Below are positions 43,379-54,343 of a stretch of DNA of 64,000 bases, piece by piece. Origin of the DNA: Amborella trichopoda (lineage: Eukaryota > Streptophyta > Magnoliopsida > Amborellales > Amborellaceae). Where the stretch lies: NCBI RefSeq assembly GCF_000471905.2, contig NW_006500340.1, positions 129,310 to 193,309 on the forward strand. The letters run 5' to 3'. A program made the translations under genes and the position numbers. The notes below the pieces were generated by a model. That model searched no databases, was not told where the DNA came from, and saw nothing but the letters and a program-made list of their open reading frames with translations. Every line of letters begins with the position of its first letter. Positions within the stretch are counted from its first letter, which is position 1.

Positions 43379-46300
43379 TCAGTTCATCATAGAGACTTTG
43401 CGCTTTAAGTGATTTTGCCGGAGGGAACAACCTTGACTTGGCTGCTCATCTTCCTCACTTTCGCTGTCCGACACAATAATACCAGTAAACTCAACCTTCT
43501 GGTTTAGGCTTTTGGCATCCAAGTCATAGTCTAAAGGCAAAACCTGATTCAAGTTGCTAGCTTTAGGTTGTTGGTGAATGATTCCAGGAGTGCTTGTGGC
43601 CAAGGGCAGTAGTTGGGATGAACCAGTGCTGACTGATAACCCAATGCTCAAACTTCTCTCAAACTGGGTTTTGTGGCTCTCCTCAGTATTCGAACGCCCA
43701 GAAAATGACGATTCCAATGACAGTTTCTTGCTCACAGCATTCAGTTTCTTGCTCTCCACTCCCTCTTTCCTCTGCTGCTTGAGGTTGTGATTTTCTTGTT
43801 CGACCTTAACATAGTGAAAACAGACAAGATGAGGTGCATTATCGACTTCTCAGGAATCCACATTTAGGAAAGATCACTACCATTGGGGGCATTTTGCCAA
43901 TGCTGGCCTTTGTGTTAGCAGAACTAGACTTCTCTTCCAAAGCATATCTCTGGGTCCAAGATCGTGCTTTCTCCTCAAAGACCTGCCTGTTGTATTTGTA
44001 CTCTGCACTCTGTACAACCCATCCAAACAAAAATGCTGAAATCATTGGTTACCCCCTCCCCCTTTCAAAAAAAAAAAACACCCACACACACACACAGACA
44101 AAGTTGAAATTTTTAATTTTGGATATCCATTCAAGATAAAATACTTACAGCCTCACGCACAAGGCCATCGTCTGGGTTGGGCTCACTTAACAACAAGCCA
44201 ATGCTCATCAGAATTGTTGAAATATTCAGAGAAGGTTGCCATGCTCCCTGCAAAAAAAAGAACACAGGCTCGCTCCCATTGATCATCACTGAAGAAAAAA
44301 CAGCAATCAAAGGCACCTTTTGTCTCAAGAAATAAATAAAATATCTAGCCACTTTCTCCTTGTATCATGCTAACCGGGCCAAAAGAAAATTGATGAAGTA
44401 TGCAATGTACTAATAGGATACCAATGAAGACCACTGTTATGGTCCCCGCATGCTGCCACCCCCCACTCCCACCCCACTCCTTCCCCAACCCAGAACCCTC
44501 TTTTCCTGCTGCCTACCAAATCCACTGCCCACAAACTCCCACTATACTCCTCCAGCTCCAATCCCATCCTTGAACCGCTTCTACCCAACTCCCCTACTTC
44601 TGCTCTCTACACTCCTCCTTTGGCCCCAATGCCCATCCATGACTTGCTTCGACCAAATCCTCTCTTTCTGCTCCAGCTCCCTCATTTCACATCTTTTTGG
44701 AGAGCTATCTCCCTTGCCAACTGTAACCAGTACCATGGAGACACTTGACTGTGATACCTCTTCGGATGCTGCCACTCTGAACCCAAAAGGAGCTTAAGGA
44801 CCCACTAACATGCCCCTCACCCTTGAGCTTGAAAGACCTCCTTTTCATATTGCGGAGCACGTCAAGGTAAATAATAAACACATATGGGAACTTCTCAATC
44901 GATCTTGTTTGTGGTGATTCCATCTCTTTGGAGTTGGATTCTCAGTCTTGCCCTGCCCCTTTCCCAGACCAGACGCTCCCTAATATGCCTGACTTTCCTC
45001 CCTAATGTTTCCCAATGAAGTTTCTCATTTGGAACATTAGGGGTCTTGAAGAACCAGGCAAGAAGTGGGCTATCTTCTCCTCACACCAAATCTCTTGAGG
45101 TCTTGGTTATTCTAGAAACCAGGTCTCCTTCCACTGATCCCTCTCTTGTCCATAGCCTTTAGGGCAGGCATCCCTGTCAACTGTCGGCACTGGAGGCCCA
45201 GGGTGCCTCCATTGGTATCCAGGTCATCTGGGACATTTCCTTGCACTATCTTTTCAACGCTTCCTTTACGGTTTACTCAACCTCAGTGTTACTTATTCAG
45301 TCCTTGGACAATTTTGCTAGGAAATTTACCGAAGCTACTGCCGCAATAGAGCCTCTCTTAGGGATTTCTTACGTCAAAAACTTGGTGAGGTTGCCTCTTT
45401 GCCCTTGATCCTTGAGTGATTAGGGAGTTTTCAACACCATCCGGAGAATCCGTGAGACCAATAGACCATCTGGGATCTCTCCCACTGTGATGGATTTCTC
45501 AAAATTCACCTTGGAGAATGTCCTTGAAATCCCTTTTAGCCGGTTCCTCCTTCACCTTGTCCAACCACTATGCTAATCCTACCCTAACCAAACTCGATTG
45601 CTTCCTGGTGTCCTAAGAATGGGAGACCTGCTTCCTAGGAACCCACTACTGTACACTTTCCAAACCCACCTCTGACCATAAACCGATTCTTCTAAACACT
45701 AACTCTCCCCCCATGTCCAAAACTTTTAAGTTCAAACAAGCTTGGTTAGAAGAACCTGTCCTTGGCTCCAATTTTAACTCATGGCAGAACTGCTCTCTAG
45801 CCTTTGGCAGGGCTAGCTTTCTCTTACAGAAGAACCGACAACTCCTTAAATTGGCCATCAAAACCTAGTGTCAAAATATATCATCAAACTTCTCTCTGGC
45901 CAAGAACCCTCTTCTGGCTGAGATGATATCAAACTTCACTCAGGCCACGAACTCTCCTATGGGTGAGATGTAAAATCTAGACTACTTCAAAGAATCCAGG
46001 ATCCTCAATGAAGCGGCTCAAACCTGCAGGCTTGAGGCACGCTCCTTGCTAGAATCTTTCTTCAAGAGAGAGGAGATATTTTGGTTTCAACATTCTAGCA
46101 CTAAATGGCTCAAAGTCGAGGATACCAATATGACCTTCTTCCACAAAGTTGCTTGCTCTAAACAGCACGGTAACATCATCCGCAACATTTTTGTAGACCA
46201 AGTGTCCTTTAGCGAACCCCAAGAAATAGCCCTAGTCATCTCCTCCTACTTACAGAACTTTTCAAAGTGTGGTTCACGCCTAACATGTCCGAGCTATCTT

Positions 46301-49300
46301 TCATTTCCCTATCCCAGGATCAGGCTAACAACCCGACGCTCCCTTCACCCTTGATGAAATTTCGAAGACTATTGATGACCTGGATAATGATAGGACCCTG
46401 TGGCTAGTGGTTTTCCGGATATCATCTATTCTAGGTTATGGGACACAATATCTTCCAATATCCTTGCTTTCTTCAGCGAGTTCTATTATTGTGCTACTAA
46501 TAACAGAAGCATGAACTTCCATTTTATTGCCCTCATCCCAAAAGTTGAGGGTGGCAGTGACATCAAGGATTTCAGACCTATTTGCCTCCTTAACACTTCC
46601 TATAAGATCCTCACCATTGTCTTGGCATCTAGGCAAATCTGTTAAGGTCACCTCATCTCTCCCAACCATAGATGCTTCATCCAGAATCATTAGACACTTG
46701 ATAGGGCCCTGGATGCCCATGAGGTTATTCACTCTTGACATCTCTCCAGAACCTGGGGCATGATCCTGAAACTCGACTAGCAGAAGGCTTACGATCACGT
46801 TGAGTGGTCCATTCTAGACTAGGTCATGACTCATGGGTCTAAGGGGTTTCGAGGCAATGGATTCAGGGATGTGCCCCCTTCACTTTCTTCTCAGTCCTCT
46901 TTAATGGCTCCCCTAAAGGTTATTTCCACTCCTCCAAAGGGCTCTACCAGTGGAGCCCCACGTCCCCTCTCTTCTTGCAGTTGTGGCTGAAGTTTTCGAT
47001 GGGTCCTTATCCAAGCTCTAAAAATATGGGTCACCTTTCTGGTTTCAAAACTTTGAGGACACATAACAGTGTCTCCCACCTGCAATATGCAGACAACACC
47101 CTTGTTTTCTGCAATGCCTCTCCTGACGAAGTAGACACTCTTTGGTTGTTCCTTCGGTGTTTTGAGGAAGTCACAGGGATGCCCATCAATATGGCAAAAT
47201 CCAATCTTATGGGCATCCATGCCCCTCTTTGTACCCTCTTCCCTTGCTTCCAAATTAGGCTGTCCTATTGAAACCCTCCCAACCAAATACCTTGGCCTAC
47301 CCCTTTGTGCAAGCAGTCTAGTAGGACACTCTAGCATCTGATCATTGAAAACTTCCATAGAAGACTAGACATATGGTAGGGGGAGTTTGATAACCGTGCA
47401 AAGCGGTGAAAGTGCCTGACTTTCCCTGTTACTGTAGTTTTCACCTGTTTGGGAACAGAAAAAATGGAGAAAAGTCGGAATACAAGTTCTCCCCATTCAT
47501 TATTTTCTTAACGAAAGCTGATGCTTTGGGGTACCCATGTGTGGCTACTTTTAGTGAAACTCACGCCATCAGTGAAAGTTAACACTGGGACGGTGGCTAC
47601 TTTGAATTCGGGACAGCTATTCGAAATCTTCGTGAAACACTTGATTTGTTATCTCTTGTCTACTTTTCATGAAAAAAGACCAATTGAAGTGGAGGGTTTC
47701 TTCAAACAACAAGGAGCTGAGGCAACTATTCAATCAAATGATATTGAGCATGTTCCCCATCTCTTCTTGGGAACAATAATTATACTATTATAATATTATT
47801 ATAGAATTAAATAATAATATTATGCATTATAATATATTGTAAAGTAATATAATACTACATTACAATATATTATAATATAATTATATATTATATTATATAT
47901 TATATTATAATATAATATAATATATGCAAAAGTATTACATTACAATATATTATAATAATATAATGTTATAATATAATATTATAATATAATATAATAATAT
48001 AAACATATGTATTATAATAATAATATTATTATATATAATATATTTATAGGCTGTGGTTTCTATGTTGCAACCTTAAACAATCCAATTAAGGCGCACCCCC
48101 AAATTTTATCATAACATGTAATTTTGGTGAAAAAATTTCTTAAGATTATCTCAAAATCTCTTTTCATATCTAATTATAAAATTTTAAACTCCAAATATGA
48201 TTAAAATCAAATAGATTTATTAACATATGAAAATTTTGAAAATTGACAATCTAGATAAATTATTGCAAGATGCACTATTTTTGGGACTCAAAATCTATTT
48301 TTTTCATATTCATACATCTCGATGTCAAGATGATCAATTAGAGGTTTTTTCAACATTAAAACAACATTTTCCAATGGATTTTTGAAGTGCATTTGTAATT
48401 CTACATTTTAAGATTGCAACCTTATATAAACTTTTTCCATATTTATATAATATAATATTCCAATAATATATAACATAAATGAATATCTTCTTTTCAATTA
48501 TGTGAATAAATGAATATCTTCTTTTCAATTATGTGAATAAATGAATATCCTCTTTTCGATTGTATCACTTTTAATCACTATTTCATACTCATGCAATATT
48601 TTTCAAGAAAAATAAGGGGTTTCATAAAGGTTCTATTGATGTATTCTTAATGAGCACGGAATTGTAGTTTTTCTTTTGCCTCCATACCTATGTTATGTGG
48701 CTCATGACTAATGTGTAATGACTTTAATACAATATTGTGCATTTTTTGTTATGTGCCTCCAATAGTTATCTGACTTTTATTTTATTTCTGAGTTATTATT
48801 AAATAATGGGTATTGAATTATTGCTTGAAGGGCTATTTTTGTTTCTAATCCTTTTTTGGATTTTTCTGTTTTTGTTTTTTTCAAAAAAAATTCTATAATT
48901 TTCTATTTTTGTATTTTACTTTTTAAATTTTTTTTAATTTATTCTATCAATCAAGCCAATCCAATGCCCTAAACAGTTCAGCCATCGGTTAAGTCTTAAC
49001 AACATTGGTTTGAGTTCCATTCGGATTCTATGACAACCGCAGGTTCATCTCGCTCTTGGAATCCAACTTTCAGGCTTCCGCTTAACGAGACTGAGATCTC
49101 TAATTTCTCGGATCTTGCTACGGCCCTGCATCTTTGCTTTATAGCCCCACAGGGAGACGACCGGATTATCTGGACCCCTAGTGCCTCAAGAGTCTTCACA
49201 GTTTCATCCTTCTATGAAAAACTTACCCAACCACCCACCTTATCTCTTTCTCCTTCCTCCATTGCAGCTTTAACATGGTCATCCTTAGCCCCTCCCAAGC

Positions 49301-51745
49301 TTCAGATCTTCATGTGGCTAGCTCTCTCCCAGAGCGTACTTACTATAGATCAGCTTCAAAGACGTTGAATTCCTTTACCTAACCGTTGTTTTCTTTGCAT
49401 GGACGACGAGGAGACCAACGCACACTTGTTCTTACGCTGTCCATTCGCCTTAGGATTTGGGGTGAACTGCTTCAACTCTTCAACATTCATCGGGTGTTAC
49501 CTGCCTCGATACCCCTTATCCCTACATCCATGCAACTTTACCCTTGGCCTAAGGCAGGTATTCTACTGTGGAAATCTGTGGTAGCAGCTTCTATTTGGGC
49601 CTTATGGATCGAGCAAAACAATAGGATTTTCCAAGGAGAACACTCCTCCTGGTACAATACTTTTGTCAACCTTAAATCTTCGGTTGTGTTTTGGGCTACC
49701 AACCACAAGAGCTTTAAAGGGGTCCTTTCCTCTGCTTTTTTCCAAGATTGGGTTGTGAACATGCAGCATGGTAGCAAGCGCTTACCTCAATGGTCATTAT
49801 GGCGACCAATTGACCCAGGTCATTTCAAGCTTAATTTTGACGAATGCTCTCTTAGAAACCTCGAACCCACAGGAATTGGTGCCATTCTCAGGACCCCTCC
49901 GATTTCACTATTGCTTCCATTTCCCAATTTCCAGGTCATACTGACTCTATGGAGGCAAAGGTACTTGAGGGTGTCAAGCTCCTTCTTCCCACCAGATTAC
50001 AGTCTTTTATTATAGAGGGAAACTCTAAGAATGTTATTTCTTGGGCTACAAATTCTTCTCCCCCACCCTGGGTTCTAGCTCATATTTTTTATAAGATTAA
50101 CTTCCTTTGCAAGGATATGCGCGTCTCATGGAAGGACATATGGAGAGAAAGAAACCTAGTGGCAGACACACTTGCTGAGGAAGGAGCAGCGCAAGATGGT
50201 TTTTAGGATTGTCTTTTGGGGATCGGAGTCTGTTTGTTCGTCTTGTGGTTGGCCCCTCTTTCTTTTACTTTTATGTACGATTTATCTTTCCAATTAAGGG
50301 TGCGGTTTGTATAGAGCCTAGGATCTAAACAATCAAATTAGAGCCTACCTTCAAACAGTGTCGAGAAATGTGGTTTCAATACAGGAAATTTTTGTGATAG
50401 CCTTAAAATATATTTTCGTCTTTATTTATAAAGTTTAAAGCTTCAAAAATAGTGTAGATCGACAAATCTATGAAAACTTGACAATCTTAAAAATTGACAG
50501 TCCAAAAATGCATTACAAAATACATTATTTCCAAAACTTGAAATCCACCTTTTTCTCATGTCGATGCATCCTAATGTTGAGATGATCAATTTGAGGATAT
50601 TTAAGCATCAAAACAACCTCTTCTAGTGAAATTTTTGAGGTAGGCTCTAATTTGATTGTTTAGAGCCTCGGCTCTATATAAACTTTTCCCTATAAATAAA
50701 AGTTAACTTTGTCAAAAAAAAAAAAACATTTTTTGTACAAGTACGGCATGACACACCAAACCCCCAGACTAAGGAGTTTATGCATAAGTATGCTTGCATC
50801 TAGTAAAAGTAAAAGTCCACAAGGTATAGCTCATGGAGGAAAATCAATTAGGTAAGGTCACAACCCCAATACACGGTTAATGGACCCCCATCACAAAATG
50901 AATGAATCAAACACCAATGCCCTAAATTTGAATCCAACTGCAGCAAAAATAAAAGGGAACAGGTTACCTTGGGAGGAAGATTGAGAATGTCAAGGCAGAT
51001 GCGCCCACCATCATCAATGTTGGGGTGGTAAATGGGTGTCATAAAAGTCACATTGGGAGGTCGGAAAGGATATCTGGGGAAACAAAAACAGAAACAGCAA
51101 CAACAACAAAAGGTCACCCTATATAATTCAATTTAGGGTGTGGTGTGCGTGTGCGTAGATAGAGTATATGTTTGTGTGTGTTTTCGCTAGTATGATGTAT
51201 CAAGGGAGAGAAGCAAGAACAGAGGAGGCAAACGGAACAACCTATCAGGCACTTGCACTTTTATCTTGAACAACCCCTGGCTATAAACAGTTCCTTCGGG
51301 CCCTTTCAGATCTGAAACAATAAATTCCTCCATCGAGTGAATGTAGTGGAGATAGTTAATAAGCAGCAAGAAATAAATGTATCGTTACAATGGAAATGAA
51401 CTAATTTGAACATGAAGCACTTGGTGCAAAATATATATCGAAAGGAATCCTATATCCAACACCCAGTGAGGAATCTGCATCATCTTCTTCTACTTCTACT
51501 TCTACTTCTAATGGCAATATGTTTCCAGGCCTAAAATAAAGACAACTTCCCTCCCTCCATTTCCAAAGATAAAAGTGAAAAAAATAAAATAAATAATTGG
51601 GAAGAAGATACTTACGAGCCTCCAGATTGGTTAGGGAGGAGGAGGAAGAAAGATGAACACAGACGATGCCAGGTGGGGGATCGGTCTGCAACATCTTAAC
51701 CTCCTTTTGCATTCGCAGAGTAAGCCTGGCCGCCTGCACCGCCAT
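43379..51745 (-). CDS. UBC37: UBE2T/UBC37-like ubiquitin-conjugating enzyme E2
   Basis: E2 enzyme that carries ubiquitin as a thioester on Cys. Minus-strand exons: 51,745-51,616; 51,311-51,242; 51,073-50,968; 44,247-44,149; 44,009-43,881; 43,804-43,379. All borders are GT-AG and the joined frame is 319 codons plus TGA. The UBC fold spans about residues 8-160: TDPPPGI, then [19 protein letters not shown] with HPN at 83-85, [14 protein letters not shown] with catalytic Cys93, [13 protein letters not shown] and SEPNPDDGL. These match human UBE2T, the E2 of the Fanconi anaemia pathway, more closely than UBC1-type E2s; plant UBC37 is the likely orthologue. The tail (179-319) is Ser-rich and holds a SUMO-interaction-like motif (IIV at 287-289, then SDSESEEDE) and a basic HLKRK end. 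The ATG has a good context (CGATGGC) and opens the conserved N-terminal helix. Gene symbol assigned by similarity recalled from memory. Confidence 0.92.
46046..47360 (+). pseudogene. L1-B reverse transcriptase
   Basis: Pieces in several frames: [51 protein letters not shown], then [14 protein letters not shown], where the second catalytic Asp of YADD is Asn, and [13 protein letters not shown]. The changed catalytic pair and several frameshifts make this copy inactive. Confidence 0.8.
48049..48438. mobile_element. MITE-1 copy C (9-bp target duplication)
   Basis: A 390-bp element beginning GGCTGTGGTTTCTATGTTG and ending TATATAAACTTTTTCC. It is flanked on both sides by ATATTTATA (48,040-48,048 and 48,439-48,447), a perfect 9-bp target duplication. 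The size, lack of coding sequence and 9-bp duplication point to a Mutator-derived MITE. Confidence 0.85.
48479..48570. repeat. 31-bp tandem triplet
   Basis: ATGAATATCTTCTTTTCAAT plus TATGTGAATAA is present twice exactly and once with changes. Confidence 0.9.
49386..50206 (+). pseudogene. L1-B RNase H region
   Basis: Frames 49,386-50,015 and 49,949-50,206 give [35 protein letters not shown] and, after a shift, [14 protein letters not shown] and [16 protein letters not shown], the usual C-terminal RNase H of plant L1. The frameshift lies near 49,960. Confidence 0.8.
50298..50690. mobile_element. MITE-1 copy A with long terminal inverted repeats
   Basis: 393 bp. The first 50 bases (GGGTGCGGTTTGTATAGAGC ... 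AACAATCAAATTAGAGCC) and the reverse complement of the last 50 (GGGAAAAGTTTATATAGAGC ... AACAATCAAATTAGAGCC) match closely, so the inverted repeats are about 50 bp. It sits in the 3'UTR of L1-B and is therefore younger than L1-B. The flanks TCCAATTAA and TATAAATAA agree at only 6 of 9 positions. Confidence 0.85.
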
Positions 51746-51775
51746 CGAACGCTCTCACTTCCCCTTCCTCTCATG

Positions 51776-51792
51776 TCATATATAAATAGATA
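51776..51792 (-). promoter_or_regulatory. Possible TATA box of the E2 gene
   Basis: The minus strand reads CTATTTATATATG about 30-45 bp before the ATG. If used, the 5'UTR would be only about 10 bases, so either the leader is very short or transcription starts elsewhere. Confidence 0.3.
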
Positions 51793-51889
51793 AATTGATT
51801 GAATAGCCCGCGCGAAGCCTCCATCTATCCGAGTACGAAATCTGTACTTCACCCCACTCATACGTTTATAAGATGCACTATTTTTTAAA

Positions 51890-52070
51890 CTTCCAAATTT
51901 TATTAGTCATGCGTTACAAGATGCACCGTTTTTTAAACTTAAAAATTTTATTTATTTTTTATTTTTTATTTTTTATACACCTGATATCGGAATTATTAAT
52001 TTCAGAATATTTGGACATCAAAACTTAAATTTTTGAGGTGGCCTCTGATTTGGTTGTTTAGTTTCTTATT
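51890..52070. mobile_element. MITE-1 fragment, right half
   Basis: Matches the right half of MITE-1: GCGTTACAAGATGCACCGTT, ATTATTAATTTCAGAATATT, GACATCAAAAC and TGATTTGGTTGTTTAG. The left half is missing. Confidence 0.6.
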
Positions 52071-52840
52071 ACATCACCTTAGTAGTTTTAATTTATGAAA
52101 TAAGTAATACAAAACAAATTTATTAATATAAGAGAATAGAAGAAGTCATTTTATTTTATAGGAAATATTTTTTTAATATTTTTTGCTACTACAAGTTTAC
52201 TGAGGATTAGACGTCTAAAAATTGGTGTCAAAATAATTTATATAAAAAAATTAAAAATAAAATAGTGTCGAATAATGACATTTTGATTTGGGCAATCTTA
52301 GCCCTCCATTGAGATTAGAGAGTTGGATAAGTGGAAGTATACAAGTTTTATGCTATATGGCGAACATAGAAAGCTTGCCCTTAATTGTAGGGTTTTTTTA
52401 TTTTATTTTATGTGCCCATGCATTTTGATGTCTAGATTATTAATTTCATAATATTTGGACATCAAAATTGAAATTTTTGAGTTGGGCTCTCTGATTTGGT
52501 TGTTTAGTTTCTTATTATATCACGTTAGTAGTTTTAATTTATGAAATAAGTAATACAAAACAAATTTATTAATATAAGAGAATAGAAGAGGACATTTTAT
52601 TTTATTGGAAATATTTTTTTAATATTTTTTGCTCCTACAAGTTTATCAGGGGATTGGACTTCTAAAATTTAGTGTCAAAATAGTTTATATCAAAAAAATT
52701 AAAAATAAAAATAGTGTAGAGATATGACATTGTGATTGGGACAATCTTAGCCCTCCATTGAGAATGGAGAGTTGGATAAGGGGAAGTATATAAGTTTTAT
52801 GCTACAGGCGAAGTATAGAAAACTTGCCCTTAAATTCTAG
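51950..52840. repeat. About 445-bp tandem duplication with MITE fragments
   Basis: The block at 51,950-52,383 recurs at about 52,393-52,834. Both copies contain the MITE-1 right-half fragment, then AAATAAGTAATACAAAACAA, TTTATTAATATAAGAGAATA and the right part of MITE-2 ending CTTGCCC. The two copies differ by many substitutions, so the duplication is not recent. Confidence 0.85.
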
Positions 52841-52973
52841 TCATTAACAATTAATATTATCATCATCGATAGGATTGTTGACTTGAAGAGTTTTTATTCA
52901 CTTAAAATTGAGGAAAACGTATCTTGCATAACATTTATTCAACCAATCGTTTTTACCACACAGTTTTACTCAA

Positions 52974-53465
52974 GGGTGCGGTTTGTATAGCACACCTTCA
53001 AATAGGGTTGGCAAACATGGTTTCAATACTAGAAATATTTGTGATAGCCTTAAAATATATTTTCATCTTTAATTATAAAATTTAAAGCTTAAAAAATAGT
53101 GTAGATCGAGCAAATCTATGAAAATCTTGAAAATTGATTGTAAAAAAATGTGTTACAAGATGCATTATTTTCAAAACTCGAAAACCATTTTTTCTCATGT
53201 CCATACATCTTGATGTTGAGATGATCAAGTTGAGAATATTTAGACATTAAAACAACCTCTTCTAATGAAATTCTTGGAGGAAAGGGGGGGAGATTTTTTT
53301 TTGGGTAATTCAACAGTAGGAATAGATAACTTGGTGTGGGGATGGCCAGCCCCTTTTCTTAAAAAAAATGATCAATTTGAGGATATTTATGCATCAAAAC
53401 AAGTTCTTTTAGTGGGTGGGCTCTAATTTGATTGTTTAAAGCCTCAGCGCTATATAAACTTTTTA
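52974..53465. mobile_element. MITE-1 copy B, enlarged
   Basis: Begins GGGTGCGGTTTGTATAGCAC and ends near GCGCTATATAAACTTTTT. It contains an extra segment at about 53,275-53,370 with GGGTAATTCAACA and poly-T, and a second copy of GATCAATTTGAGGATATTTA. The extra segment resembles the element at 53,470-53,640. Confidence 0.7.
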
Positions 53466-53469
53466 TTTT

Positions 53470-53640
53470 GCTTTTTTTTTTTTGGGTAATTCAACATACT
53501 AGGAATAGATATCTCGATGTGGTAATTGGTTGTGGTAAGTCAATAGGGATTTGGGCGGTAAGTGAGTGGGGATTTGGGCCCCTACCCTTTGGTGTGAATG
53601 GAGTCAAAGACCTCAGCATAATATCAAGGCCCCAAGCCAT
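53470..53640 (-). mobile_element. Possible SINE-like or other poly(A)-tailed retrosequence
   Basis: On the minus strand about 160 bp ends with TTGAATTACCC plus a poly(A) of about 12. The same terminal text also occurs at about 53,290-53,345. A sequence resembling a B box (GGGGCCCAAATCCCC) is visible, but no convincing A box. Confidence 0.3.
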
Positions 53641-53939
53641 TTGATAAAAGTATATGAAAAGTGAAGGCCAAATTGCTTTCTTGAGCTCTAAAATAGACGA
53701 TTTCCAACACTAAAATAAGCCACAAGAAACCAAAACGAAGATCTGAGCATTTTTCCATGATTTCCAATTATTAATTCTGAAGGAGAAAATGTTCCTCTAA
53801 GCTAAAAGGTTATGTTACCTTTGAACCAAAAAGCTAATTCCCAAATCCCAAAAGCTTAAAACCTCAAGTAATCAGAAATGATGATATGAAGCAATTTGAA
53901 ATGATGACAACGGGCATATCTCCAATAGGATAAGATGAA

Positions 53940-54334
53940 GGGTGCAGTTGGCATATAAATGCATATGTAGGTGTAGTGATAAGGTTCACCTTCAATTTTT
54001 ATCATGGTATATAATTTTGATGTAAAATGTGCTTAAGATTATCTTAAAATCTATTTTTATATTTAATTATAAAATTTTAAATTTAAAAAATGGTTAAAAT
54101 CAAGTAGATCTATAAACATATGAAAATCTTGAAAATGGATGGTGTAGATAATATGTTGTAAAATGCACTATTTTTTAGACTTAAAATCTTTTTATTTTTC
54201 ATAGTCATACATCTCGATGTTGAGATGATCAATCAAAGGGTTTTTCAACATTAAAACTACCTTTTTCTAATGGATTTTTTAGGGGCATCCTTAGTTCTAC
54301 ATTATAAGGTAGCATCCTTATATAAACTTTTTCC
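53940..54334. mobile_element. MITE-1 copy D (perfect 9-bp target duplication)
   Basis: A 395-bp element from GGGTGCAGTTGGCATATAAA to TATATAAACTTTTTCC, flanked by TAAGATGAA at 53,931-53,939 and 54,335-54,343. The interior (AAGATTATCTTAAAATC, GTTGAGATGATCAATC) matches copy C best. Confidence 0.9.
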
Positions 54335-54343
54335 TAAGATGAA

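Larger units (their letters stand above)
47376..49025. other. Foreign segment inside L1-B
   Basis: Interrupts L1-B between the RT and zf-RVT parts and replaces several hundred bp of L1. It consists of a non-repetitive 0.4 kb (47,380-47,790) with an open frame at 47,521-47,793, an AT tract of TAATAT words (47,780-48,040), MITE-1 copy C, a 31-bp tandem triplet (48,479-48,570) and AT-rich filler. The frame contains [20 protein letters not shown], which I do not recognise. It could be a captured gene fragment or chance. Confidence 0.5.
44440..50727 (+). mobile_element. L1-B: decayed L1 LINE, interrupted
   Basis: Plus-strand L1 in the E2 intron, antisense to the gene. A C-rich leader (44,450-44,810) is followed by an endonuclease starting [17 protein letters not shown] (45,010), an RT region (46,046-47,360), a 1.65-kb interruption (47,376-49,025), zf-RVT (49,030-49,368), RNase H (49,386-50,206) and a 3'UTR ending in AAAAGTTAACTTTGTC plus poly(A) at 50,716-50,727. 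The 3'UTR is itself split by MITE-1 at 50,298-50,690. All domains carry stops or frameshifts. Confidence 0.85.
44248..50967 (-). other. E2 intron 3, 6.7 kb, filled with transposons
   Basis: The intron between LNLPPK (donor AAG/GTAACC) and GAWQPS (acceptor TTTGCAG/GG). It contains an antisense L1 (about 44,440-50,727), an AT-rich tract, MITE-1 copies at 48,049-48,438 and 50,298-50,690, and an unassigned segment at 47,380-47,790. The other introns of the gene are 77-304 bp. Confidence 0.85.

Noticed and set aside
47521-47793. Host gene inside the E2 intron
   Set aside because: A single 90-codon frame with no recognised domain, running into an AT repeat. Listed as a finding only.
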